Positions 46,086-59,715 of a stretch of 64,000 bases of DNA are shown here, in pieces. This stretch comes from Gordionus sp. m RMFG-2023 (taxonomy: Eukaryota > Nematomorpha > Gordioida > Chordodea > Parachordodidae), in NCBI RefSeq assembly GCF_954871325.1, contig NC_088776.1, forward strand, positions 45,712,569 to 45,776,568. Direction: 5' to 3'. Each line of letters opens with the position of its first letter. Position 1 is the first letter of the stretch. A program made the position numbers and the translations under genes. Under the pieces are notes generated by a model. The model was not told the origin of the DNA. It made no database searches and saw nothing but the letters and a program-made list of their open reading frames with translations.

Positions 46086-49000
46086 CAAAAAAATGTTTTG
46101 ACTCAAAATCCTTATTGATAATATGCCCTATAATGGTTAAAAACTTAGCTTTTTATTGTCATATGTTCATAAATCGGTGGTTATGGACAAGACATTAATA
46201 CCGCATGTTTATAATCTAATTTTAATTTCATCATAATTTGTAGCTATATTAATAATTAAAAAATTTTGCGGGTATATCTTTTATATTTTTTAGTCCTTAT
46301 TTAATATTAAAATGTGTGAACTCTTAGCCTACCTGGTAAAACTCTGCCCTTTTGAATGCATTTAGAGGTCGAGGATTTTTAGAAATAAAATTTAGCTATA
46401 AAGAATATTTTATAAGCCATTAAACTGTTTAATTTTCCTCTTAGTTGTAATTGCTTCTAGTTGAATGTTTATACCTACCAATAAAATTAATGATTATCTA
46501 TTATTAGCGTCTATTTGCCTTGTTATTTATTTTAAATCATTTTAAAAGTTAAACAAACTTTAAATATTCAAAACTTTTAAATTTCTAAATAGATAGAAAA
46601 AATGTAAACAAACAAGTTACTTAGGGTGTTTATTTTTCTTTTAAATTTTGAATGATATCTAATTTAAATGTAAATCATTGTATACAGTAAAGCTAAATGA
46701 AAATATAATATATTTAAATTTCATTTTTAAAATTATTTCTTTTCTAAAAGAATTTAATTTTGAAAATTTATAAGAAAAATAATTTTAAAAACAATACTTT
46801 TCACGATTAACTGAAAATTTATATTCACGCCAAAAATGCCAGGAGAACTGCTATATATTCAAAATTTGTTCACACTAACATCGTGACTCACGGGTTACTT
46901 GTAATCATAATTTAAATTCGTGACAAGTAATTTAAATGAAATAGTACAGCCAGTCAATAGTCAATATTCAAAAAATTGATTTTTCGAAAATGAACTAGCT
47001 AAATGAACCATTTTAGATTGAGATTTGATTTAATTTATAGATTAAGTTTAGGCTCTCAATATTACTATATTTGATTAAAAATCATCTTTAAACCTCTTGT
47101 TTGTAAATATACATGGCCACTTATCCCTGGTGTCCACTATATACTTTATAAACCTTATATTATATACATAAATTTAGCATTTCCAGTTAGTTATTATCCT
47201 AATATTTTGAATATTATTAATAAAGAAGAGGTCACCTCTAAATTTATCCTAATTTTGTTCCGATAGTATATCAGGCCAAATTAGAGCTTGATTATTCCCC
47301 AAATAACATAAGGGTTCGGGCAAGGTGATAAAAGTCTCTAGCTTGTTTTCCACCATAACCATGGTTTGTAATATCCTTAGTCATCTCGGTACCAAGTATT
47401 GGGCCAGTCCATCTTAAACGGATATAGTTCTGTCCATTAATTACCTTAATGGTTAAAAAATTATATTAGTAAAACCATAAGGAAAAACAGATTATATGGT
47501 TTGACACTTTTATATAAAGTATATTCATGGAAATTGCACTAATTTAAATCTTAGATAAATTTACCAAATCTTAACTGAAGTTAGACCTATTCAATATTTT
47601 ATTTTGAGTCTAATTATTTGTTTAATGCCTTTAGCTCTATTTATGAATTTATCAAAATCAAGACATTGCAATAAGATTGCAAGATTAATTAAATTTTATG
47701 TAAAATTTTGACAATTCTTCTGAAATTCAATTTATTTAAGATTTTATTTTTGTATCTTAATATCACAATGACTAAAAATTCTTCTAAAAAAATCGATTAT
47801 ACAAACGTAAATAATTTTTCCCATCGCTGTTTGTCCTAGTTACTGGTAAATATTTAAAAATGATTTGTGGTTTAAAAAAATTTTTTTTAGCTTATCAAAC
47901 CTGACCAATCGAAATCAAAATGCCTAAGAATATACCTTGAGCCAGGGCGGCATTTACAACCATAAATATATTTCATAATAATATAATATGTATAACATAT
48001 TAAATATTTTAAGAAGTCTTTTCAGATTTTTTTTTAAAAACCCATAAAAATGTATTTAAAAACCATAAACATAAATTTTAAAAAATATATAAATGATATT
48101 TTGTCGGCAGTTTATGATAAATTGTTATCTTAAAAAGTAAATTTTAAGTATTATAGATTATATTATAATACTATATAAACCGAGATATAAGAAGACCCTT
48201 TTATATAGAATCTATACTTTAAAATTTAATTTATTTTTAAAAACACGTAGTAAAATAAAATCTTTATAACCCGATAAGTAATTGAAGGTTTCCTTTCCGT
48301 TCAAAATTTTTGCTTATCCAAAATATTTCTCTATCATGGAGAAAAATTTGCTAAAGATTGTGAATCTCTCAGTCTCTATTTAGGAATTTCGATTAGACCC
48401 CACCCCTATATCTATACTTATTCAGTTTTATTTTTTTAAATGCCATTTTAACTAATTCTATTTTAATATATAAATATTGTCTACATACAATATTAATAAA
48501 ATATCGTAATTAACTTAAAGCTTTCAATTTATTTGACACCTTCTTTAGGAAATGATATACTAGAAATTATTTATATATTTTTTTAAAGTGTTTTTAGTTT
48601 TATTTTTTAAATCCATTGCCGATGATAAATAGGCACGTATAAATTGTTAAATATATATATATTATAAAAATTTTACATCAATTGTGTTTAATTTTATAAT
48701 TATCTATATTAAGAAATTAAATGTACAATGAAAAAAAAATTTTCAAAGACTAATTCTGAATAATTAGACGGAAATTATAAAAAGACTAGCAAATAAAAAA
48801 AATTCACTTGAAATTTGTTATATCGTTTTTACGAATATTTATTTAATAGATGGAAATCTGAGAGATTTAAAATTTTGCAAATATTTGGGATATTTATAAA
48901 TATAAGCTCATTTAATATATTGGTAATAAAATACCTTGTCAATACTAATAAATTAGCCTATCCTACAAAACAAATTAATAAAAAAAAACAATTTTGTCTT

Positions 49001-51492
49001 AAGTTTATATATATTATATGACACCTATTATTTATTAATAAAATAATCCCAACTCTTCTTGATGAAACTGATATAAGATGGCTACAAACTAAGAGTTTTA
49101 GCTGGGTTCAGAATGCCATAAAATAATATTTTACATACAAAAAATTTTAAGATGCTAGTTAAAAATAGTGAGATAAATATTTTGAAATTTTTAAAAGATT
49201 GATTTGAGAAGGGGGAAATTTTAAAAAAAATCAAATCACTTCTTCAATTTGTTTGATTTAGTTATTTGATTTAGCTATTTTACTCAAAAAAATTTGTATT
49301 TGAAAATTCAACCCATTTTTGGTTATTTGTTTATCTCACTTTTTTTAAAAAAAATTTGTTGTATATTAAAATTATTAACCAGTTGGAACGAGTTCTTATT
49401 ATATTTAATTTGTTATATACATATAGTAGGTTAAATTTTAACCACAAATAAACTTATTTTTCTTATATATTGCCACTGCCAGAAACATTAGAGATGACCG
49501 GAGATAGTGCCATGTTTTTGCTTTAAAAGATTTTTTTATCAAATCATTTTGAGTGAAAGTCATTCTTTTGAAGGTGTTGATTGGCCATATATCCGATGTT
49601 GACTGCCCTGCACTTTGTTTATCATTAATAATAACGATAACTTATTTAAATCAAACCTGGACTGTTATTTTTATCTAAAATAAAAATCTATCAAGAGATT
49701 TGTTCTGTTTTAGGCTCTGGAAATTAATGTTTACTATATTTATTAATCTTAAAACCAAAAATTATTCAATTTTTAAATATTATATATACAAAAGAATAAT
49801 AGTCATTTATATAATTTAATAAAATTTTTATAATTATGGCCACTTAACCAATGACCACTATTACCTTTCTACTTATTATTTTTGATGGTCCTAGTATTTC
49901 AGTTCAAATTTTTTTTTAAATATAGCTTAAATTGTAATGATTTTATCTGTATAAAATAAAAATTGTGAATGCGAAAATTCTTAGTTAGACAGAATACCAT
50001 TTTTGTTCACCAAGGCACTACTATTTTTCTTATTAATCAATCGAATAAATGAATAGGTTAACAATTGGCTTCTATTGGTCTATTTTGTATCAGGAATATC
50101 AATATTATTAAATTCAATAACTCTATCAATAAAGGGGGGAGGGGTATGAGAAAATATAGTAATTTAATTGAAGAGAGGGGGAGTTGTAAAACGCTATTAC
50201 TATTCAAATAAAAATGAAAGGATGGGTAGGGAGGGTAAATGCAAAAGCCATTTTTAGATTTCCTTATTTCTGTTTAAGAGGCGAGATCCTTTTTAATTTC
50301 TCTCTTATTTCCATTAAATACAAATTGTTAAAAATCCCATCCTCGATAATCATAAATATCAGAGACTACAGGCACGATCCATAATGAACCGTTAAATGGT
50401 ATGATTTTAAACATCGAGGCTTGACTAAATACAAATATTTTTTTAATCTTATCAAGTAGTCAGTTTGAATATTATATAATAGATCAGTTAAAATTTATTT
50501 GCTTCTCGTATTTCGATTATTTAAAAAATCTCAGCCTCGGGCCCTAAGAATGGGTCCTGTTTTAGGTTAGTATACATTATTATCTTCATAATATATATAT
50601 ATATATATATAATATGTACATTTTAAGGAGTTTATTATAATTTTTAAGTTGTAAAAATATTATTTTCTCAAAACGCTTTAAAAAATATTAGTAAATTAAT
50701 CATCAAAAAAAAGTTTTTTCGAAAAATTAAGTAACTACAAAAAAACGGGGCAAAATATAATACCTGCATATAGAATTCTTATATACAAATTTATAGAATG
50801 TTTCTTAAATTTACGGTAAAATCAGAAATATAATGATTTTTAAAGGAAATTTTAAATGTTAAAGGAGGGAAAAGCAGAGTTTGGATCCGGAAACACAAGC
50901 TGAATCCTAAGAATTGGAAGAAATTTTGGAAAAAGAACCTAGACCCTCCCTTTTTAAAATTTGTAGAAACCAGACCCTTGCTAAAAAAAATGTACAAAAT
51001 CAGAACCAGTATCCCCTTCAATTCATGCGCTTAAACTGCGAACATTATTTTAAAAAGGAAACATTTTTGGAAGATTTGTATAACCAGAAATTTTATTAAA
51101 AACGGGAAATGTTTTAAATATAATTTGTCGTTTAACTGGTCACTGATTAGAGCTATAAGTGGCAAAGAGACAAAAATTACTTAATTATCGCTAAGCATTC
51201 TTAACCATATATCTATTAGTAGAATTTCCCAACTATAATTATTTTCTAATAAGATTATGCAGTTCCAGTATGTCTAGCCTGACCAGAGAATTTTTCTTTC
51301 GAAATATTTGCTTAACGAATCAGATTATTTTTTAAAAAAGTTGGATATCTGTTTTAAAAAATCGGTTCAATTAAGTAGAATCTAATTTGAAAAAAAAAAA
51401 TCTTGAATAATTCTCGACTGAATATATGTATACTGTTTTTTTAAGTAAAGCGGGAGAATTATAAGCGCAAAAGGATAATAAATAATTGTTTT
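46086..51492. other. A+T-rich intergenic stretch
   Basis: No gene supported. The patch 47215-47460 is less A+T-rich and looks like unique sequence, without an open frame. 50125-50240 has purine tracts (GGGGGGAGGGG, AGAGGGGGAG). An (AT)n tract lies at 50588-50611. Frames such as 48815-49021 and 50914-51099 have no domain signature. Confidence 0.45.
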
Positions 51493-51500
51493 ATTTTGAA

Positions 51501-51727
51501 TAGTGTTATTAAACGGCTCGATTTTGAGCCGTTTTTTAAAAACGGCTAACACTCAATATTTTAGCCAGAAAAATATTGTCTAAGCCTCGAGATTTCGTTT
51601 ATAGATGTTATAAACCTTTGTGCCACCTATGAACAAAATTTTAAGGCTTGCATAATATTTTTCCTGATAAAAGATTGAGTTAGCCGTTTTTAAAAATCGG
51701 CTCAAAATGAGCCATTTAACAACACTA
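51501..51727. mobile_element. hAT-type MITE, TAGTGTTATTAAACG family, copy 5
   Basis: The best-kept member: 227 bases, starting TAGTGTTATTAAACGGCTCG and ending CATTTAACAACACTA, with a perfect 8-base duplication ATTTTGAA (51493-51500 and 51728-51735). Terminal 30 bases can pair with each other. Inner blocks (CAATATTTTAGCCAG, AAGGCTTGCATAATATTTTT, GAGTTAGCCG) recur in other copies. Confidence 0.93.
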
Positions 51728-51735
51728 ATTTTGAA

Positions 51736-52949
51736 AAATAATATTTTTAAAAAAATTAGAAATATAAAATAATTCAAAATTTTGCCTAGATCTAAATTCG
51801 ATATGAGTCCAAAAATCTTTTGTCCGTACATAGCCTAGATTCAAATGACAATTTTATATTAAAGTTTCGGACGGTTTGAGATTGAACCGATTAATTAGAA
51901 CTTGGGTTGATCTACTAAGAGAGACTTGTACAATACATGAATAACTATGTATGTTTGGTGTCTTCGGTGCTCAAAATAAGGACAAACTTTTTCAATAAGT
52001 TTTTCTATTATTAATTATATTTTAATTAATTCATACTCACATTTCCCATTTTAAAAAAGAAAAGATATATAATACATTATTTCAAAAAAATTTAATTTAT
52101 AACAATTATGATAACCAACCACGAAACTAAATATATTTATATAACTTTAGATTTTTTTTAGTATAAATAAATAAAAAAATACTTCTTTTTGATTTTACTT
52201 TTTTTTTTAAAGTGGGAAATTTTTTTTTTTAAAAAAAATGATTTTAAAAGGACATTTTAATTTTTATTATTAAAATTTTAATTTTTTCTAAAGAAAACGT
52301 GATAAATTAAAATTATCAAGAATTTAATGAAATTTTCAAATATATTATTTTTAAAGAGATGATGCAAAAAAAAATTAATGTAGTTACGTTTCTTTTTAAT
52401 CAGATTTACTATTAATTAGATATGTAAAAAAAAGATATATGATATTTTTTTCATATAACAATTGATTTTAGTTTAAATGAGTTATTAGTCCTTAGTATAA
52501 AATATTTTCTTTATTTATTTATATTGTATTTCTTGTGTTTTGAAGGTTAAGTTTAAAACAAAAAGTCTCAATTTTTAGGAGAAACGATTTTTTAAAATCT
52601 TTTATATTAATTTACTTATGTATATAGTGTATATAATAGCTACCTATGTTGGTTTATAGCCTTGACCAAAGCCAAGTTCGGAACGAAATTATATTTAAAA
52701 ATAACCCAGAAAAAGTTCTTTTTTTACAAAACCCGAGGGCCAGGCTAATATTATAAAATTTAAATTATATCCATTAATCAGTTGAAAAATCATATCATGG
52801 TACATTTAAATTCATTTACTACTCACCTTCCTCTTGTATAGCTCATACTTTCCCTATTTTTTTTTCTGAGATATTAATTTTTATCATTTTTATGATGTAA
52901 AAATAAGTAAGGGAAACAAGAAACATTATTTATTAAGAAACATGAGGTA
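51736..52949. other. A+T-rich intergenic stretch
   Basis: Nothing identifiable. Confidence 0.5.
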
Positions 52950-53440
52950 GTGGAGACCAGGGATGGTTGGGACACTTTCAGCTCAAATAGAATAAATTCA
53001 ATAATATTAGACTAATTTTAATAAATATCATCTGAATCCTAAATGTATAGGATATTTAAAATAGTTAGTATATATATTTTATAAAAACTTTATTCTAAAA
53101 AAAATTGAATCTGATTTTTTTTTTCAATCAAAGCCATATACGTTGGGCACCGATATGTGATAGTTGGCCCACACATAAAATAGAGGTCTAAATATTAATT
53201 AAAATTTTTTTTTAAATATTGTTATAATACTAGAGGCTTAATATATTAATTTATTGATAATATCATACATAATAATTAAGTAAGTTAAATTAAATTAAAT
53301 TTCAAAAAAATTTATCTTTTAGAATAATAAATATTAATTGAAATTTATTTATATTTGTTTTAATTAAAATAAAAAATAAATATGAAATAATTTATAGGAC
53401 CAACTATCCCATGACCGACCATAACCTAGCCCCTTTATAA
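52950..53440. repeat. Putative dispersed repeat with GTTGGGACA-like motifs
   Basis: Contains GTGGAGACCAGGGATGG then TTGGGACACTTTC, TACGTTGGGCACC, GATAGTTGGCCC and, inverted, GGACCAACTATCCCATG. The repeated half-sites on both strands and a similar pattern at 61000-61155 suggest one family. No coding capacity; type unknown. Confidence 0.45.
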
Positions 53441-55311
53441 ATATCATTCAGAATCATATTAATTCATGTTATATGATTCTAAAACTTCAGATTAAAAAAA
53501 AGGGTTTAGACTTTCCTAAAATATTATTAACCTATAAAAGATAAAGTTAGAAGTTTATTTTGGTTACTTTTGGTATAACGCATTTTTCTCCGTAAAAATA
53601 AAATTACAAAATATTTTCAAATCCTTTTTATCTAGTCATATTTATAAATGAATAGCTAAAAGTACTGGACTAACATTCTATTTCAAAGTGTCCTGATTTC
53701 CCCTAGTATTCATTTAATTTCATTTTACCTTTTAGGGTTCGCATGATCCCCGGTTCCTCTCTATATTTTTTTATAAATTTATATATCTTTTTTAAAAAGA
53801 ATATGTAGAAACAAATATTTCGAGAACAAAGCAGCAGTTGACCTTAATCTTAATTTTAAATTATTAGTTTATTAGTCTTATATTTTATACAAAAATACAA
53901 GCTTCTTTGAAATATTAATAACTCATTGCGCAATTCATTTCATCATAATTTTATTTTATAATTTAATCAATTTTTTATATCTTAATAATTTTTATTATTA
54001 GAAAAAAATACAATTTAAAATAATTATAAAATATATTAATTTTTTTATGATCGAATCGAATTCTAAAATTAGTTCATAATTGTATTATTTTCTCAATTAT
54101 TAAATGGAATAAAGTATATTGACAAATTAATCATGGTGTTATATTGTATGTATTGGATAATGTTCCGGCGCAAAAAATTTTATGGATGCCCAATGCCGTT
54201 TAAAATATTTAAAATTTGACTTGAGTTTTTTTCAGGAAAGGAGTTCTTCCATCATAGGGTATCCTCATATTGCCCTATTAAACGTCATTTTGTTATAGGA
54301 AAATAGAATGTACTGCTTTTAAGAGAGTAAAAATTTTCTTTTATAAACGCCTGAAATAAGTGGACCTAAAGACCTTAAATTCCTAAAAAAGGAAATTCGA
54401 ATATAACTAAAATTAGCAAAAGAAAAAGGAAATCAAATTAGCAACAAAAAAGGAAATCCCAAAAATTTTTGAGCCCGTTTACTGGGTCCCCTAACGCGAC
54501 TGCTTATGGAGGGGTGGCAAAATTACTCGCCATCCCTCTCTATTAATTTCTCCAGTATAGAAAGTCAAATGTATGTTTAAACTGGTCAGACATGTCCTTT
54601 CCAAAACAAAGCATTCTTAAGATAAGCCCCATCAAAGGTTTCCCTGAAAAACATTCCGTCTTGGGTATAACCTTTTCTTGCGGCGCCCTGCCTTTCGAAT
54701 TTTAATTAACAATTTTAATTTTTCAAAAGTCAAAATAACCTCTTACGATAGAAGAGAGCTAGTTGCGTGGGGCGTGACAAACCATTTGCTCATATTTTTT
54801 AATTTAAGGTATTCAGATATTTATATTTTGTCTTTATAGATTTTAGTACTGCACATCTTCATCTAATGCATAAGAAATATTTAGGAATAACTAACATTTT
54901 TATATAATATTTAATTTGATGCTAAAATTTGAAGTTTTTGCAAGACCAGATTATAATTTCTACTAAATTAAAATATAATAAAATATATTAAAAGATTTAA
55001 CTTTTATAAGAAAGTTAATCCTTTTATGATTTGATAAAGTTTAGCATGGTGTCTGGATATTATTTTGATCGTGATTAGCGGAGCTAGTTCATTGAGCTTA
55101 CTAAATTATGATATTTAAAACCAGTTATTATTATAAAATATCATTTTAAGTTTATATTTTATCTTTCGCTATTTTGTGGATTAAATAGATAACATATTTC
55201 ATGAGATATTGTAAAAGATGCATAAAACCTATACCAGTATTTTATATTTCCTAAATTGTATAGATTTTGGCTAAATTTTATTGCTATATCAATATTATTC
55301 TATAAAGATCA
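53441..55311. other. Intergenic stretch
   Basis: Holds the short repeat at 53728-53760 shared with 28738-28772. The segment 54340-54780 has less A+T and motifs such as AGCCCGTTTACTGGGTCCCC and TTGCGGCGCCCTGCC; AATTAGCAACAAAAAAGGAA near 54438 recurs loosely near 60810. No gene recognised. Confidence 0.45.
53728..53760. repeat. Short repeat shared with 28738-28772
   Basis: CCTTTTAGGGTTCGCATGA followed by TCCCCGG; see the partner copy for the comparison. Confidence 0.45.
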
Positions 55312-55319
55312 ATCTTAAG

Positions 55320-55843
55320 TAGGGTGGAATCAACCGGTTCTATCCGTCTTAGACCTAATTGGAGACGATCTGATATTTTCCTCGAATATTAAGGTTCAGA
55401 TCGTTTAATTTTTTTCGGTCCAGACAAGGACCCGGATTGATCTTTTATTAATATCTAAGTTTGCCTTCATATTTATTCAATTCATATAATTTTTACCAAA
55501 ATTTTGTGCATATATTTTATTTTATAATGCTTTGCGATTGTTTTTTTCCTTTTGGTTCATTTCATTTTGCAATATACTATGAAAAAGTTTGTCAAAAAAA
55601 AATTTGCTTTTAAAAATATTTATATTATTTATGAATTATACTATATTATTCATATTTGATTTTAAATTTTTTACATAAAATACTTTTATAATTAATGAAA
55701 TGATAAAACAAGGTAAAAATGAAAATATTTTTAAAATAAGAAAAAAAATTAATCTGGCCTTGAACCGGTTTTTCTTGAGGACATGGTCCGGCCCAATATG
55801 TGTGTATCGGTTTGAACCAGAAACAGGACCATGACTTATACTA
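55320..55843. mobile_element. hAT-type MITE, TAGTRAAG family
   Basis: A 524-base element from TAGGGTGGAATCAACCGG to CAGGACCATGACTTATACTA. Flanks ATCTTAAG (55312-55319) and ATCCTAAG (55844-55851) differ at one base. Subterminal AACCGG, CGGTCC and GGTCCGGCCC motifs occur in both ends. The right end, inverted (TAGTATAAGTCATGGTCC), matches the ends of 9545-11761 and 45746. No transposase. Confidence 0.8.
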
Positions 55844-55851
55844 ATCCTAAG

Positions 55852-56678
55852 AAATAATTATAATAGGAAATCCAACAGTTCAGGAAGCCCCATTAAAGAG
55901 GTTAACCTGCCCCATTGTTGGGGTTTGATGGACACATCAAGACTTTTTACATAAAATTATAAGAATATATATTAATGAATTGTGTTGCTTTTAAGTTATG
56001 TTTTAATTTTGCTATATTTCATATAATAACGAATGTCAAATATTTTTATTCAAACGATATTAGATAATTTTTTTCCTTTTCAAAAATATTCGTGAATATT
56101 CAATTAATGAAAAGTTCTACAAGGAAAGGAATATATTGAGTTAAAACAAACAAATTCAAATATTTATGATAATTTCTAATATTTATAAATAATTTTGTAC
56201 ATTTTAAAAAATAAGAATAGTATAATAGAATTTATTCGTATTCGATTTGAATTTTCAAATCAAATAATTGAGTTTACCACTAGAAAATAAGGAATTATTT
56301 GGTTAAGGTGTATATCTAAGCCTATGTGCACATTTTCCAATTCTATTTAAAACGTTTTTATAAATGGGTTTTTTGCAAATCTTATATTGCTGATAATACT
56401 CCGCAGATAGAATAATTTTTAGAATTTCCTTTTAAAAATTAAATCCTTAAATATTTAACTAATATTTTGTCATTCAATTTTAAAACCTTCATTTAGTTAT
56501 TAATGTTACTATCATTATTAGAATCCCCAAATGGAAAACGGTACATGTGCTATGTTAGATCTGTTATATCTATAATTATCTCTGATCTGTTCCAAAATCA
56601 AATTCAACCTCTGCTCTTTAATATACCGTGATGTTGAACATGTGTTAGAATAAAATAATTAGCTTTTTATTAATATTA
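55852..56678. other. A+T-rich intergenic stretch
   Basis: Nothing identifiable. Confidence 0.5.
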
Positions 56679-56686
56679 TATTATGT

Positions 56687-57058
56687 AATAATAGTTTCAC
56701 GGATTTTGCTAAAAAAAGGGGGGGGGGGGAGCATAATTAGGTAAAAAATTTACATAAATTTTATTGGAGATATTTAGATTCACTTATTATAGGCATATTA
56801 TATTTTTATAAAAATAATTTTAAGTTATCATTTTTTTTTATTAAAATGCTTTATTTTTAAAAATTTTGAATTATAGTTGTTATTAAAAATGTAGTAAATT
56901 TTACTATTTTTCTTTCAAATTCCTCCTTATAATGATATATTGCTTATATTTTTTTGGAAGGATGGGGTGTAGGGGAAAATATTTATTAGCTAGCTTGAAA
57001 TGATATTTACGAGAACAGGCAACGATTACCCCCCCCCCCCTTATTGGTTACGCGCCTG
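56687..57058. mobile_element. MITE with CAGGCGCGTAACCAGG-like ends, copy 2
   Basis: A 372-base element whose right end is GGTTACGCGCCTG behind a run of C. Its left end, AATAATAGTTTCACGGATTTTGC, fits the same end with its CpG bases worn away. Flanks TATTATGT (56679-56686) and GATTATGT (57059-57066) agree at seven of eight. A G-run lies at 56718-56729. Interior TTTTATTGGAGATATTTAG matches 33372-33705. Confidence 0.7.
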
Positions 57059-57129
57059 GATTATGTATATTTAAATGTTAATATTATTTTAACATAACAT
57101 TTTAATAGGTAAAAAAATGTTAAATTTAC

Positions 57130-57245
57130 ACGCTGACCGCAAAATCGGTGACGCACCAGTGTAATTTAAATAAACAGCGGCGCTTTTTAGGGGAAATAAA
57201 AATATCGGTGGCCGACTAACGGTCGGCAGGCCCGTGGTTCTAGGT
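57130..57245. repeat. G+C-rich patch, part shared with 7840-7875
   Basis: Contains AATCGGTGACGC, AGCGGCGC and AATATCGGTGGCCGACTAAC, with CCGACtaaCGGTCGG able to form a short hairpin near 57212-57226. The end, GGCCCGTGGTTCTAGG, resembles 7857-7875. Followed by a 40-codon open stretch (TKYGLALELKNWK) that I cannot assign. Confidence 0.4.
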
Positions 57246-59715
57246 ACCCCTTGGACTAAATATGGCCTAGCTTTAGAACTGAAGAATTGGAAGACAAGGT
57301 TAGGAAGGGAATGGACATGGTATCGAGTATTTTTTGAAAGTTCTGTCCTAAAAAAATAAAATTAATTTGTCCCCTTCTTCTACTTAATTATAAAATCAAT
57401 GGATTTATTAAGAATATGACAAACCCAAACCCAAACCAAATATTAATCACAAAATCAATATTTAAAAAAATAAACTTCGTATTTAGTGGACTCATTTTTT
57501 ACTTTAACCAGAAAAAATAGGTTATTTCTTAATTAAATTTTAAATTTTTTAAGTGTTGTTATTCGATCCAATCGTTTGACTTTGACTTATATAATATTAA
57601 AAATATTGCATAATTTTTATACTAATAAAATATTACATTGATTTCGTGTTAATTTTTTTTTGAATGGCTCAATATTTTATTAAAATGTTTTTAAAGAGTA
57701 TTTTTGTTATAAGACATAGTAAATATAGACCATAAATATTTCAAAAATTAATTGAAGCAAAAAATAACCAATCCAATTTAATATTTATTAAGTGCATTTT
57801 ATAATATGGATTTCATATAAATTCCTTCCTTCCTTCATTTCAGGTTTATCTCTTATAATTAAACAATAAAATTAACCTATCCAGTAAAAGTGGAATAATA
57901 TAATAAACTATTTTTATTTTACTTAAAAAGTATTAATAAACCCAATTCTAAATATTAAAAAAAATGTCATATTTGTTCACACTCACAAACAAAGCGACAA
58001 TCACTTAAAATTTATTTTTAATATTAGATATTTTTTTATATAATATTAAATTTTTTGATTGATTGACATATAGTATATCCAACAAAGTTGGAAGAAAAAA
58101 AATGGTTTTTTTTCCTAAAAAACGACATTTATTTATATTATTTAAAAATGATTTTATTTGAAGAAGATTTCGTTATAAACTAAATAAAGATAAAAATAGA
58201 TAATTTAATTATAGTAAAAAAAAATATATATGTTTCTTTTTAATAAAAAAATATCATATTATTTATTTTTAACTCCTCCAAAAATAATAAATAACAAAAA
58301 AAATATTTAGAAAATTAGAAATTTTGATAAAATTCTTATTTTTGGAGAGGTATTTTAACATTTCAAAATTTCAAAAAAATAAATAAATATTTCCTATAAA
58401 TTTCTCATGAACTCTGGATGAATTTCGATTCGATTACAAGGCTACTTAAAATTAAAACCAATTAACTTTCGTGGAAATTACCTTTTTTTATTTCATAAAG
58501 GTAAACAAAATTATATATATTTATATAGGGAAAATTAATGATCATATCATTATTGGAATAAATTTTACTGGAAGAATAAATATTGCCATATTCAATTTTT
58601 TAGAGCCTTATTGATAAGAGACAGAAACCCCACAAAAAATTTTAAATCGTGAACCATAGACGTGGCCAGGATTTTCAGGAGGGCAGTTGTGGGGAGGGGG
58701 TGGAATTTGCTTTCACACTTTAAGGCCTGTATTTACTCTGCCTCCTGCTGGGTTGCATTTTCTAGTAATATTATTAAAATTTACATTACCCTTTATATGT
58801 CTGATTAAAATCTCAAAATATTCCTTGCCTACACTAATGTCTTGCATTAAAATTAGGTGATCTGCCTTTTTTCGATAAATTTATATAATTGACATTATAT
58901 TAGATTTATATATTTATTTCTCAGAAACCTTTTGGGATTCTATTTATTTTAGGGCCCAGCTCGGGTTAAATAACTTTTTGCATTTTCCAGCCAACTCTAA
59001 CCTGTATTTTTAAATTTTTATCATTTTACGTCCCGAACTGAATTTTAAAGATAATGACATTTTTGAACCTATGATCCATTAAAATTTGCCAATGTTATAT
59101 AGGAAAATTTTAGTAATTTAAAAAAAAAGGAGATCAATCATTTTATTACTCAATATCAATATCCGACTCTTCAACGAATGAGTATCTTTTAATTTTGATA
59201 GAAATTTTATACTTTCACCTCACATAATTTAAAAATACATGATAAATATGAGTTTATTCGGAGTATATATTAAGATTCGGAAAACACTTAGGGGAGATTT
59301 TTAAATTTACCGGAAATATAGAAGCTTCTATTAGCAGAGTACACCTACCCTATTAACTTGTATAATTTTGCTGTAATTTTTAACTACTCTAGTGAAATTG
59401 TCTGAAATTTCTAAATAATTCCACGCGCTGTAATAAAGGTAAAATCAGAATTTTTCAAATTTAAAAGCGCCTTAGTAAAATTGAGAAATTTAAGTCAGGA
59501 GTATAATTTTATACTAAAAAAATGTAATTGTATATACCCTAAAATATGGAATTTTATTTTTACTATGTTCATTTCTTAATAATAATTTAAGTATACCACA
59601 AATAATATATCAAATGAAAGCCTAAACCCTATTCTATCATCTATGTGAGTTAGCTGCTATAAAAATAGATATAATATTACAATTTTAGTTTTATCATTTG
59701 TACAAGTTGTGGTAG
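57246..59715. other. A+T-rich intergenic stretch with a lone element end
   Basis: CATAGACGTGGCCAGGATTTT at 58656-58676 is very like the left end of the 33372-33705 family; GCCTCCTGCTGGGTTGCAT about 80 bases on might be its partner. No gene recognised. Confidence 0.45.

Noticed and set aside
48815-49021. A 68-codon frame.
   Set aside because: Low complexity, no motif, no supporting context.
57246-57360. A 40-codon open stretch containing TKYGLALELKNWK.
   Set aside because: Short, without start, splice sites or known domain; could be chance.
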